In this document: positions 1-12,394 of the stretch, piece after piece | Layout: each line of letters starts with the position of its first letter | Numbering within the stretch: position 1 is the stretch's first letter | Assembly (NCBI GenBank): GCA_964017155.1 | Contig: OZ024867.1 | Coordinates: 15,961,500-16,025,499 of the forward strand | Origin: Oasisia sp. SBJ-2009 | Taxonomy: Eukaryota; Annelida; Polychaeta; Sabellida; Siboglinidae | Reading direction: 5' to 3' | DNA length: 64,000 nucleotides | Program-made: the position numbers and the translations under genes | Notes under the pieces: generated by a model | Database searches by the model: none | Seen by the model: the letters and a program-made list of their open reading frames with translations, nothing else | Told to the model about the DNA's origin: nothing

Positions 1-204
1 GTGTGAAAAACATGGTGTGTAAGACTTGGTGTGTAAGACATGGTGTGTAAGACTTGGTGTGTAAGACATGGTGTGTAAGACTTGGTGTGTAAGACATGGT
101 GTGTAATACTTGAGGTGTAAGACTTGATGTGTACGACATGGTGTGTAAGCCCTGGTGTGTAAGACATGGTGTGTAAGACCTGGTGTGTAAGACATGGTGT
201 GTAA

Positions 205-2785
205 GACTTGGTGTGTAAGACATGGTGTGAAAGACTTGGTGTGAAAGAGTTGATGTGTAAGACTTGATGTGTAAGATTTGGTGTGTAAGACTTGGTGTGT
301 AAAACATGGTGTGTAAGACATGGTGTGTAAGACTTGTTGTGAAAGACTTGATGTGTAAGACTTGATGTGTAAGACTTGGTGTGTAAGACTTGGTGTGTAA
401 GACATGGTGTGTAAGACTTGGTGTGTAAGACTTGGTGTGAAAGGCTTGATGTGTAAGACTTGATGTGTAAGACTTGATGTGTAAGACTTGGTGTGTAAGA
501 CTTGATGTGTAAGACTTGGTGTGAAACACTTGATGTGTAAGACTTGATGTGTAAGACTTGATGTGTAAGACTTGGTGTGTAAGACTTGGTGTGTAAGACT
601 TGGTGTGTAAGACCTGGTGTGTTATACTTGATGTGTAAGATTTGATGTGTAAGACAGGGTGTGAAAGACATGGTGTGTAAGACTTGGTGTGTAAGTCATG
701 GTGTGTAAGACTTGGTGTGTAAGACATGGTGTGTAAGACATGGTGTGTAAGACTTGGTGTGTAACACATGGTGTGTAAGACTTGGTGTGTAACACATGGT
801 GTGTAAGACATGGTGTGTAAGACTTGGTGTGTAAGACATGGTGTGTAGGACATGGTGTGTAGGACATGGTGTGTAAGACTTGGTGTGTAAAACTTGGTGT
901 GTAAGACATGGTGTGTAAGACCTGGTGTGTAAGACATGGTGTGTAAGACCTGGTGTGTAAGACATGGTGTGTAAGACTTAGTGTGTAAGACATGGTGTTT
1001 AAGACATGGTGTGTTATACTTGATGTGTAAGATTTGATGTGTAAGACAGGGTGTGAAAGACATGGTGTGTAAGACTTGGTGTGTAAGACATGGTGTGTAA
1101 GACTAGGTGTGTAAGACATGGTGTGTAAGACATGGTGTGTAAGACTTGGTGTGTAAGACATGGTGTGTAGGACATGGTGTGTAGGACATGGTGTGTAAGA
1201 CTTGGTGTGTAAAACTTGGTGTGTAAGACATGGTGTGTAAGACCTGGTGTGTAAGACATGGTGTGTAAGACCTGGTGTGTAAGACATGGTGTGTAAGACT
1301 TGATGTGTAAGACCTGGTGTGTAAGACTTGGTGTGTAAGACATGGTGTGTAATACTTGATGTGTAAGACTTGATGTGTACGACATTGTGTGTAAGCCCTG
1401 GTGTGTAAGACATGGTGTGTAAGACCTGGTGTGTAAGACATGGTGTGTAAGACTTGGTGTGTAAGACTTAGTGTGTAAGACATGGTGTTTAAGACATGGT
1501 GTGTAAGACATGGTGTGTAAGACTTGGTGTGAAAGACTTGATGTGTAAGACTTGATGTGTAAGACTTGGTGTGTAAGACTTGGTGTGTAAGACATGGTGT
1601 GTAAGACTTGGTGTGTAAGACATGGTGTGAAAGACTTGATGTGTAAGACTTGATGTGTAAGACTTGATGTGTAAGACTTCGTGTGTAAGACTTGATGTGT
1701 AAGACTTGATGTGTAAGACTTGGTGTGTAAGACTTGATGTGTAAGACTTGGTGTGTAAGACATGGTGTGTAAGACTTGGTGTGTAAGACTCGGTGTGTAA
1801 GACATGGTGTGTAAGACTTGGTGTGTAAGTCTTAGTGTGTAAGACATGGTGTTTAAGACATGGTGTGTAGGACATGGTGTGTAAGACTTGGTGTGTAAAA
1901 CTTGGTGTGTAAGACATGGTGTGTAAGACTTGGTGTGTAAGACATGGTGTGTAAGACTTGATGTGTAAGGCCTGGTGTGTAAGACTTGGTGTGTAAGATT
2001 TAGTGTGTAAGACATGGTGTTTAAGACATGGTGTGTAAGACATGGTGTGTAAGACTTGGTGTGAAAGACTTTATGTGTATGACTTGATGTGTAAGACTTG
2101 GTGTGTAAGACTTGGTGTGTAAGACATGGTGTGTAAGACTTGGTGTGTAAGACTTGGTGTGAAAGACTTGATGTGTAAGACTTGATGTGTAAGACTTGAT
2201 GTGTAAGACTTGGTGTGTAAGACTTGATGTGTAAGACTTGGTGTGAAACACTTGATTTGTAAGACTTGATGTGTAAGACTTGGTGTGTAAGACATGGTGT
2301 GTAAGACTTGGTGTGTAAGACTCGGTGTGTAAGTCTTAGTGTGTAAGACTTGGTGTGTAAGTCTTAGTGTGTAAGACATGGTGTTTAAGACATGGTGTGT
2401 AAGACATGGTGTGTAATACTTGATGTGTCAGACTTGATGTGTACGACATGGTGTGTAAGCCCTGGTGTGTAAGACATGGTGTGTAAGACATGGTGTTTAA
2501 GACATGGTGTGTAAGACATGGTGTGTAAGACTTGGTGTGAAAGACTTGATGTGTAAGACTTGATGTGTAAGATTTGGTGTGTAAGACTTGGTGTGTAAAA
2601 CATGGTGTGTAACACGTGGTGTGTAAGACTTGGTGTGAAAGACTTGATGTGTAAGACTTGATGTGTAAGACTTGGTGTGTAAAACTTGGTGTATAAGACA
2701 TGGTGTGTAAGACTTGGTGTTTAAGACTTGGTGTGAAAGACTTGATGTGTAAGACTTGATGTGTAAGACTTGATGTGTAAGACTT
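205..2785 (+). repeat. Duplicated satellite block, 9,478-bp-spaced copy 1
   Basis: The order of variant units matches ~9,683-12,263 at a constant offset of 9,478 bp (677 x 14). Anchors are GTGAAAGAG at 241 and 9719, and TTATAC at ~1,014 and ~10,492. One internal patch, ~1,416-1,582 versus 10,894-11,060, carries a different variant order at unchanged length. Elsewhere only scattered substitutions differ, such as TTATGTG near 2,071. Confidence 0.8.
981..2480 (+). repeat. ~1.5-kb HOR block with inverted copies in segment M
   Basis: Read on the minus strand, the variant order matches + strand 16,911-18,410 (coordinates sum to 19,391) and 24,474-25,973 (sum 26,954). Shared landmarks are the TACGAC/AAGCCC pair, the twin CTTAG units near 2,331-2,370, and a 333-codon frame that looks identical by eye in all three. 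Small differences include CTTGATTTG near 2,260. This directly links segments L and M. Confidence 0.85.
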
Positions 2786-3079
2786 GGTGTGTAAGACTTG
2801 ATGTGTAAGACTTGGTGTGAAACACTTGATGTGTAAGACTTGATGTGTAAGACTTGATGTGTAAGACTTGGTGAGTAAGACTTGGTGTGTAAGACTTGGT
2901 GTGTAAGACAGGGTGTGAAAGACATGGTGTGTAAGACTTGGTGTGTAAGACATGGTGTGTAAGACTTGGTGTGTTAGACATGGTGTGTAAGACTTGGTGT
3001 GTAAGACATGGTGTGTAAGACATGGTGTGTAAGACTTGGTGTGTAACACATGGTGTGTAAGACTTGGTGTGTAAGACAT

Positions 3080-4563
3080 GGTGTGTAGGACATGGTGTGT
3101 AGGACATGGTGTGTAAGACTTGGTGTGTAAAACTTGGTGTGTAAGACATGGTGTGTAAGACCTGGTGTGTAAGACATGGTGTGTAAGACTTGATGTGTAA
3201 GACTTGATGTGTAAGACTTGATGTGTATGACTTGGTGTGTAAGACTTGGTGTGTAAGACATGGTGTGTTATACTTGATGTGTAAGATTTGATGTGTAAGA
3301 CATGGTGTGTAAGACATGGTGTGTAAGACTTGGTGTGTAAGACATGGTGTGTAAGACTTGATGTGTAAGACATTGTGTGTATGACTTGGTGTGTAAGACA
3401 TGGTGTGTAAGACTTGGTGTGTAAGACTCGGTGTGTAAGACATGGTGTGTAAGACATGGTGTGTAAGACATGGTGTGTAAGACCTGGTGTGTAAGACATG
3501 GTGTGTAAGACCTGGTGTGTAAGACTTGGTGTGTAAGACTTGATGTGTAAGACTTGATGTGTAAGACTTGGTGTGTAAGACCAGGTGTGTAAGACTTGGT
3601 GTGTAAGACTTTTTGTGTACGACATGGTGTGTAAGACTTGGTGTGTAAGACATGGTGTGTAAGACTTGGTGTGTAAGACATGGTGTGTAAGACTTGGTGT
3701 GTAAGACTTGTTGTGAAAGACTTGATGTGTAAGACTTGATGTGTAAGACTTGATGTGTAAGACTTGGTGTGAAACACTTGATGTGTAAGACTTGATGTGT
3801 AAGACTTGATGTGTAAGACTTGGTGTGTAAGACTTGGTGTGTAAGACTTGGTGTGTAAGACATGGTGTGTTATACTTGATTTGTAAGATTTGATGTGTAA
3901 GACAGGGTGTGAAAAACATGGTGTGTAAGACTTGGTGTGTAAGACATGGTGTGTAAGACTTGGTGTGTAAGACATGGTGTGTAAGACTTGGTGTGTAAGA
4001 CATGGTGTGTAATACTTGAGGTGTAAGACTTGATGTGTACGACATGGTGTGTAAGCCCTGGTGTGTAAGACATGGTGTGTAAGACCTGGTGTGTAAGACA
4101 TGGTGTGTAAGACTTGGTGTGTAAGACTTAGTGTGTAAGACATGGTGTTTAAGACATGGTGTGTAAGACATGGTGTGAAAGACTTGGTGTGAAAGAGTTG
4201 ATGTGTAAGACTTGATGTGTAAGATTTGGTGTGTAAGACTTGGTGTGTAAAACATGGTGTGTAAGACATGGTGTGTAAGACTTGTTGTGAAAGACTTGAT
4301 GTGTAAGACTTGATGTGTAAGACTTGGTGTGTAAGACTTGGTGTGTAAGACATGGTGTGTAAGACTTGGTGTGTAAGACTTGGTGTGAAAGGCTTGATGT
4401 GTAAGACTTGATGTGTAAGACTTGATGTGTAAGACTTGGTGTGTAAGACTTGATGTGTAAGACTTGGTGTGAAACACTTGATGTGTAAGACTTGATGTGT
4501 AAGACTTGATGTGTAAGACTTGGTGTGTAAGACTTGGTGTGTAAGACTTGGTGTGTAAGACCT
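3080..4563 (+). repeat. 1,484-bp HOR unit, copy 1
   Basis: Tandem copy with 4,564-6,047; 1,484 = 106 x 14. Anchors are TTATAC at ~3,268/4,752, the unusual CTTTTTGTGTACG unit near 3,610/5,094, and TGAGGTG near 4,018/5,502. Similarity breaks at ~3,077/4,561 on the left and ~4,569/6,053 on the right. Confidence 0.85.
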
Positions 4564-6047
4564 GGTGTGTAGGACATGGTGTGTAGGACATGGTGTGTAA
4601 GACTTGGTGTGTAAAACTTGGTGTGTAAGACATGGTGTGTAAGACCTGGTGTGTAAGACATGGTGTGTAAGACTTGATGTGTAAGACTTGATGTGTAAGA
4701 CTTGATGTGTATGACTTGGTGTGTAAGACTTGGTGTGTAAGACATGGTGTGTTATACTTGATGTGTAAGATTTGATGTGTAAGACATGGTGTGTAAGACA
4801 TGGTGTGTAAGACTTGGTGTGTAAGACATGGTGTGTAAGACTTGATGTGTAAGACATTGTGTGTATGACTTGGTGTGTAAGACATGGTGTGTAAGACTTG
4901 GTGTGTAAGACTCGGTGTGTAAGACATGGTGTGTAAGACATGGTGTGTAAGACATGGTGTGTAAGACCTGGTGTGTAAGACATGGTGTGTAAGACCTGGT
5001 GTGTAAGACTTGGTGTGTAAGACTTGATGTGTAAGACTTGATGTGTAAGACTTGGTGTGTAAGACCAGGTGTGTAAGACTTGGTGTGTAAGACTTTTTGT
5101 GTACGACATGGTGTGTAAGACTTGGTGTGTAAGACATGGTGTGTAAGACTTGGTGTGTAAGACATGGTGTGTAAGACTTGGTGTGTAAGACTTGTTGTGA
5201 AAGACTTGATGTGTAAGACTTGATGTGTAAGACTTGATGTGTAAGACTTGGTGTGAAACACTTGATGTGTAAGACTTGATGTGTAAGACTTGATGTGTAA
5301 GACTTGGTGTGTAAGACTTGGTGTGTAAGACTTGGTGTGTAAGACATGGTGTGTTATACTTGATTTGTAAGATTTGATGTGTAAGACAGGGTGTGAAAAA
5401 CATGGTGTGTAAGACTTGGTGTGTAAGACATGGTGTGTAAGACTTGGTGTGTAAGACATGGTGTGTAAGACTTGGTGTGTAAGACATGGTGTGTAATACT
5501 TGAGGTGTAAGACTTGATGTGTACGACATGGTGTGTAAGCCCTGGTGTGTAAGACATGGTGTGTAAGACCTGGTGTGTAAGACATGGTGTGTAAGACTTG
5601 GTGTGTAAGACTTAGTGTGTAAGACATGGTGTTTAAGACATGGTGTGTAAGACATGGTGTGAAAGACTTGGTGTGAAAGAGTTGATGTGTAAGACTTGAT
5701 GTGTAAGATTTGGTGTGTAAGACTTGGTGTGTAAAACATGGTGTGTAAGACATGGTGTGTAAGACTTGTTGTGAAAGACTTGATGTGTAAGACTTGATGT
5801 GTAAGACTTGGTGTGTAAGACTTGGTGTGTAAGACATGGTGTGTAAGACTTGGTGTGTAAGACTTGGTGTGAAAGGCTTGATGTGTAAGACTTGATGTGT
5901 AAGACTTGATGTGTAAGACTTGGTGTGTAAGACTTGATGTGTAAGACTTGGTGTGAAACACTTGATGTGTAAGACTTGATGTGTAAGACTTGATGTGTAA
6001 GACTTGGTGTGTAAGACTTGGTGTGTAAGACTTGGTGTGTAAGACCT
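4564..6047 (+). repeat. 1,484-bp HOR unit, copy 2
   Basis: Second tandem copy of the 3,080-4,563 block. It keeps all landmark variants in order, including GTGAAAAACATGG, TGAGGTG and GAAAGAG. The last third (from ~5,633) is also shared with 7.5-8.0 and 9.7-10.1 kb, so it is a mosaic with the 2,170-bp HOR. Confidence 0.85.
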
Positions 6048-7069
6048 GGTGTGTTATACTTGATGTGTAAGATTTGATGTGTAAGACAGGGTGTGAAAGA
6101 CATGGTGTGTAAGACTTGGTGTGTAAGTCATGGTGTGTAAGACTTGGTGTGTAAGACATGGTGTGTAAGACATGGTGTGTAAGACTTGGTGTGTAACACA
6201 TGGTGTGTAAGACATGGTGTGTAAGACTTGGTGAGTAACACATGGTGTGTAAGACTTGGTGTGTAAGACTTGGTGTGTAAAACTTGGTGTGTAAGACATG
6301 GTGTGTAAGACCTGGTGTGTAAGACATGGTGTGTAAGACCTGGTGTGTTAGACATGGTGTGTAAGACTTGATGTGTAAGACCTGGTGTGTAAGACTTGGT
6401 GTGTAAGACATGGTATGTAATACTTGATGTGTAAGACTTGATGTGTACGACATGGTGTGTAAGCCCTGGTGTGTAAGACATGGTGTGTAAGACTTGGTGT
6501 GTAAGACATGGTGTGTAAGACTTGGTGTGTAAGACTCGGTGTGTAAGACATGGTGTGTAAGACATGGTGTGTAAGACATGGTGTGTAAGACCTGGTGTGT
6601 AAGACATGGTGTGTAAGACCTGGTGTGTAAGACTTGGTGTGTAAGACTTGATGTGTAAGACTTGATGTGTACGACATGGTGTGTAAGACCTGGTGTGTAA
6701 GACATGGTGTGTAAGACCTGGTGTGTAAGTCATGGTGTGTAAGACTTGGTGTGTAAGACTTAGTGTGTAAGACATGGTGTTTAAGACATGGTGTGTAAGA
6801 CATGGTGTGTAAGACTTGGTGTGAAAGACTTGATGTGTAAGACTTGATGTGTAAGACTTGGTGTGTAAGACTTGGTGTGTAAGACATGGTGTGTAAGACC
6901 TGGTGTGTAAGACTTGGTGTGTAAGACTTGATGTGTAAGACTTGATGTGTAAGACTTGGTGTGTAAGACCAGGTGTGTAAGACTTGGTGTGTAAGACTTG
7001 TTGTGTACGACATGGTGTGTAAGACTTGGTGTGTAAGACATGGTGTGTAAGACTTGGTGTGTAAGACAT

Positions 7070-9239
7070 GGTGTTTAAGACTTGGTGTGTAAGACTTGTT
7101 GTGAAAGACTTGATGTGTAAGACTTGATGTGTAAGACTTGATGTGTAAGACTTGGTGTGAAACACTTGATGTGTAAGACTTGATGTGTAAGACTTGATGT
7201 GTAAGACTTGGTGTGTAAGACTTGGTGTGTAAGACTTGGTGTGTAAGACATGGTGTGTTATACTTGATTTGTAAGATTTGATGTGTAAGACAGGGTGTGA
7301 AAAACATGGTGTGTAAGACTTGGTGTGTAAGACATGGTGTGTAAGACTTGGTGTGTAAGACATGGTGTGTAAGACTTGGTGTGTAAGACATGGTGTGTAA
7401 TACTTGAGGTGTAAGACTTGATGTGTACGACATGGTGTGTAAGACCTGGTGTGTAAGACATGGTGTGTAAGACTTGGTGTGTAAGACTTAGTGTGTAAGA
7501 CATGGTGTTTAAGACATGGTGTGTAAGACATGGTGTGAAAGACTTGGTGTGAAAGAGTTGATGTGTAAGACTTGATGTGTAAGATTTGGTGTGTAAGACT
7601 TGGTGTGTAAAACATGGTGTGTAAGACATGGTGTGTAAGACTTGTTGTGAAAGACTTGATGTGTAAGACTTGATGTGTAAGACTTGGTGTGTAAGACTTG
7701 GTGTGTAAGACATGGTGTGTAAGACTTGGTGTGTAAGACTTGGTGTGAAAGGCTTGATGTGTAAGACTTGATGTGTAAGACTTGATGTGTAAGACTTGGT
7801 GTGTAAGACTTGATGTGTAAGACTTGGTGTGAAACACTTGATGTGTAAGACTTGATGTGTAAGACTTGATGTGTAAGACTTGGTGTGTAAGACTTGGTGT
7901 GTAAGACTTGGTGTGTAAGACCTGGTGTGTTATACTTGATGTGTAAGATTTGATGTGTAAGACAGGGTGTGAAAGACATGGTGTGTAAGACTTGGTGTGT
8001 AAGTCATGGTGTGTAAGACTTGGTGTGTAAGACATGGTGTGTAAGACATGGTGTGTAAGACTTGGTGTGTAACACATGGTGTGTAAGACTTGGTGTGTAA
8101 CACATGGTGTGTAAGACATGGTGTGTAAGACTTGGTGTGTAAGACATGGTGTGTAGGACATGGTGTGTAGGACATGGTGTGTAAGACTTGGTGTGTAAAA
8201 CTTGGTGTGTAAGACATGGTGTGTAAGACCTGGTGTGTAAGACATGGTGTGTAAGACCTGGTGTGTAAGACATGGTGTGTAAGACTTAGTGTGTAAGACA
8301 TGGTGTTTAAGACATGGTGTGTTATACTTGATGTGTAAGATTTGATGTGTAAGACAGGGTGTGAAAGACATGGTGTGTAAGACTTGGTGTGTAAGACATG
8401 GTGTGTAAGACTAGGTGTGTAAGACATGGTGTGTAAGACATGGTGTGTAAGACTTGGTGTGTAAGACATGGTGTGTAGGACATGGTGTGTAGGACATGGT
8501 GTGTAAGACTTGGTGTGTAAAACTTGGTGTGTAAGACATGGTGTGTAAGACCTGGTGTGTAAGACATGGTGTGTAAGACCTGGTGTGTAAGACATGGTGT
8601 GTAAGACTTGATGTGTAAGACCTGGTGTGTAAGACTTGGTGTGTAAGACATGGTGTGTAATACTTGATGTGTAAGACTTGATGTGTACGACATTGTGTGT
8701 AAGCCCTGGTGTGTAAGACATGGTGTGTAAGACTTGGTGTGTAAGACATGGTGTGTAAGACTAGGTGTGTAAGACATGGTGTGTAAGACATGGTGTGTAA
8801 GACTTGGTGTGTAAGACATGGTGTGTAGGACATGGTGTGTAGGATATGGTGTGTAAGACTTGGTGTGTAAGACTTGGTGTGTAAGACATGGTGTGTAAGA
8901 TATGGTGTGTAAGACTTGGTGTGTAAGACATGGTGTGAAAGACTTGATGTGTAAGACTTGATGTGTAAGACTTGATGTGTAAGACTTGGTGTGTAAGACT
9001 TGATGTGTAAGACTTGATGTGTAAGACTTGGTGTGTAAGACTTGATGTGTAAGACTTGGTGTGTAAGACATGGTGTGTAAGACTTGGTGTGTAAGACTCG
9101 GTGTGTAAGACATGGTGTGTAAGACTTGGTGTGTAAGTCTTAGTGTGTAAGACATGGTGTTTAAGACATGGTGTGTAGGACATGGTGTGTAAGACTTGGT
9201 GTGTAAAACTTGGTGTGTAAGACTTGGTGTGTAAGACAT
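7070..9239 (+). repeat. 2,170-bp HOR unit, copy 1
   Basis: Tandem copy with 9,240-11,409; 2,170 = 155 x 14 exactly. Anchors at constant offset are TTATAC 7,258/9,428, GTGAAAAACATGG ~7,283/9,461, TTATAC 7,930/10,100 and 8,322/10,492, and CTAGG ~8,761/10,931. Differences are few single bases, such as GGATATGG near 8,840 in this copy only. Confidence 0.88.
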
Positions 9240-11409
9240 GGTGTGTAAGACTTGGTGTGTAAGACTTGTTGTGAAAGACTTGATGTGTAAGACTTGATGT
9301 GTAAGACTTGATGTGTAAGACTTGGTGTGAAACACTTGATGTGTAAGACTTGATGTGTAAGACTTGATGTGTAAGACTTGGTGTGTAAGACTTGGTGTGT
9401 AAGACTTGGTGTGTAAGACATGGTGTGTTATACTTGATTTGTAAGATTTGATGTGTAAGACAGGGTGTGAAAAACATGGTGTGTAAGACTTGGTGTGTAA
9501 GACATGGTGTGTAAGACTTGGTGTGTAAGACATGGTGTGTAAGACTTGGTGTGTAAGACATGGTGTGTAATACTTGAGGTGTAAGACTTGATGTGTACGA
9601 CATGGTGTGTAAGACCTGGTGTGTAAGACATGGTGTGTAAGACTTGGTGTGTAAGACTTAGTGTGTAAGACATGGTGTTTAAGACATGGTGTGTAAGACA
9701 TGGTGTGAAAGACTTGGTGTGAAAGAGTTGATGTGTAAGACTTGATGTGTAAGATTTGGTGTGTAAGACTTGGTGTGTAAAACATGGTGTGTAAGACATG
9801 GTGTGTAAGACTTGTTGTGAAAGACTTGATGTGTAAGACTTGATGTGTAAGACTTGGTGTGTAAGACTTGGTGTGTAAGACATGGTGTGTAAGACTTGGT
9901 GTGTAAGACTTGGTGTGAAAGGCTTGATGTGTAAGACTTGATGTGTAAGACTTGATGTGTAAGACTTGGTGTGTAAGACTTGATGTGTAAGACTTGGTGT
10001 GAAACACTTGATGTGTAAGACTTGATGTGTAAGACTTGATGTGTAAGACTTGGTGTGTAAGACTTGGTGTGTAAGACTTGGTGTGTAAGACCTGGTGTGT
10101 TATACTTGATGTGTAAGATTTGATGTGTAAGACAGGGTGTGAAAGACATGGTGTGTAAGACTTGGTGTGTAAGTCATGGTGTGTAAGACTTGGTGTGTAA
10201 GACATGGTGTGTAAGACATGGTGTGTAAGACTTGGTGTGTAACACATGGTGTGTAAGACTTGGTGTGTAACACATGGTGTGTAAGACATGGTGTGTAAGA
10301 CTTGGTGTGTAAGACATGGTGTGTAGGACATGGTGTGTAGGACATGGTGTGTAAGACTTGGTGTGTAAAACTTGGTGTGTAAGACATGGTGTGTAAGACC
10401 TGGTGTGTAAGACATGGTGTGTAAGACCTGGTGTGTAAGACATGGTGTGTAAGACTTAGTGTGTAAGACATGGTGTTTAAGACATGGTGTGTTATACTTG
10501 ATGTGTAAGATTTGATGTGTAAGACAGGGTGTGAAAGACATGGTGTGTAAGACTTGGTGTGTAAGACATGGTGTGTAAGACTAGGTGTGTAAGACATGGT
10601 GTGTAAGACATGGTGTGTAAGACTTGGTGTGTAAGACATGGTGTGTAGGACATGGTGTGTAGGACATGGTGTGTAAGACTTGGTGTGTAAAACTTGGTGT
10701 GTAAGACATGGTGTGTAAGACCTGGTGTGTAAGACATGGTGTGTAAGACCTGGTGTGTAAGACATGGTGTGTAAGACTTGATGTGTAAGACCTGGTGTGT
10801 AAGACTTGGTGTGTAAGACATGGTGTGTAATACTTGATGTGTAAGACTTGATGTGTACGACATTGTGTGTAAGCCCTGGTGTGTAAGACATGGTGTGTAA
10901 GACTTGGTGTGTAAGACATGGTGTGTAAGACTAGGTGTGTAAGACATGGTGTGTAAGACATGGTGTGTAAGACTTGGTGTGTAAGACATGGTGTGTAGGA
11001 CATGGTGTGTAGGACATGGTGTGTAAGACTTGGTGTGTAAGACTTGGTGTGTAAGACATGGTGTGTAAGACATGGTGTGTAAGACTTGGTGTGTAAGACA
11101 TGGTGTGAAAGACTTGATGTGTAAGACTTGATGTGTAAGACTTGATGTGTAAGACTTGGTGTGTAAGACTTGATGTGTAAGACTTGATGTGTAAGACTTG
11201 GTGTGTAAGACTTGATGTGTAAGACTTGGTGTGTAAGACATGGTGTGTAAGACTTGGTGTGTAAGACTCGGTGTGTAAGACATGGTGTGTAAGACTTGGT
11301 GTGTAAGTCTTAGTGTGTAAGACATGGTGTTTAAGACATGGTGTGTAGGACATGGTGTGTAAGACTTGGTGTGTAAAACTTGGTGTGTAAGACATGGTGT
11401 GTAAGACTT
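9240..11409 (+). repeat. 2,170-bp HOR unit, copy 2
   Basis: Second copy of the 7,070-9,239 unit, with very few visible substitutions. The near identity of two units over ~2.2 kb suggests recent duplication by unequal exchange. Its right half is also part of the 9,478-bp-spaced duplication with the window's left end. Confidence 0.88.
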
Positions 11410-12390
11410 GGTGTGTAAGACATGGTGTGTAAGACTTGATGTGTAAGGCCTGGTGTGTAAGACTTGGTGTGTAAGATTTAGTGTGTAAGACATGGTGTTT
11501 AAGACATGGTGTGTAAGACATGGTGTGTAAGACTTGGTGTGAAAGACTTGATGTGTATGACTTGATGTGTAAGACTTGGTGTGTAAGACTTGGTGTGTAA
11601 GACATGGTGTGTAAGACTTGGTGTGTAAGACTTGGTGTGAAAGACTTGATGTGTAAGACTTGATGTGTAAGACTTGATGTGTAAGACTTGGTGTGTAAGA
11701 CTTGATGTGTAAGACTTGGTGTGAAACACTTGATATGTAAGACTTGATGTGTAAGACTTGGTGTGTAAGACATGGTGTGTAAGACTTGGTGTGTAAGACT
11801 CGGTGTGTAAGTCTTAGTGTGTAAGACTTGGTGTGTAAGTCTTAGTGTGTAAGACATGGTGTTTAAGACATGGTGTGTAAGACATGGTGTGTAATACTTG
11901 ATGTGTCAGACTTGATGTGTACGACATGGTGTGTAAGCCCTGGTGTGTAAGACATGGTGTGTAAGACATGGTGTTTAAGACATGGTGTGTAAGACATGGT
12001 GTGTAAGACTTGGTGTGAAAGACTTGATGTGTAAGACTTGATGTGTAAGATTTGGTGTGTAAGACTTGGTGTGTAAAACATGGTGTGTAACACATGGTGT
12101 GTAAGACTTGGTGTGAAAGACTTGATGTGTAAGACTTGATGTGTAAGACTTGGTGTGTAAAACTTGGTGTATAAGACATGGTGTGTAAGACTTGGTGTTT
12201 AAGACTTGGTGTGAAAGACTTGATGTGTAAGACTTGATGTGTAAGACTTGATGTGTAAGACTTGGTGTGTAAAACTTGGTGTATAAGACATGGTGTGTAA
12301 GACTTGGTGTTTAAGACTTGGTGTGAAAGACTTGATGTGTAAGACATGGTGTGTAAGACATGGTGTGTAAGACTTGTTGTGAAAGACTTG

Positions 12391-12394
12391 ATGT
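12391..12394. other. Satellite polarity switch 1 (head-to-head junction)
   Basis: To the left the + strand reads TGTGTAAGACTTGG units; to the right it reads the reverse complement. The shared bases ATGT can belong to either side (left ...GACTTGATGT, right ATGTCTTACACACC...). AAGAC at 12383-12387 and GTCTT at 12393-12397 form a short inverted repeat around TTGAT, centred near 12390. Pairing continues outward with mismatches because both arms are the same satellite. No foreign sequence lies between the arms. The variant order on the two sides does not mirror, so this is not a simple fold-back. Confidence 0.95.

Larger units (their letters stand above)
1..12390 (+). repeat. 14-bp satellite array, segment L (G-rich strand on +)
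   Basis: About 885 tandem units of consensus TGTGTAAGACTTGG with no interruption. Frequent variants change the last four bases (ATGG, TTGA, CTGG). Rarer ones change the core (GTGAAAGAC, TAGGAC, TTTAAGAC, TAACAC, AAGCCC, TACGAC, TTATAC, AGATTTG, ACAGGG) and recur in fixed order, defining HOR blocks at 3.1-6.0 and 7.1-11.4 kb and a 9,478-bp-spaced duplication. The G-rich strand has a TAA in every frame each 42 bp. The C-rich (minus) strand is open in all frames, so the minus-strand ORFs, up to 1,145 codons, are repeat artefacts. There is no gene, RNA gene or mobile element. The left edge of the window cuts into the array, so its true boundary is unseen. The satellite family is not recognised. 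Confidence 0.97.

Noticed and set aside
3268..6705. Longest open frame (1,145 codons, minus strand) and dozens of similar frames as protein-coding genes
   Set aside because: The same peptide cycle appears in all three frames, frames end only where a variant unit happens to create TAA or TAG, and the open strand flips with the array. These are repeat artefacts.
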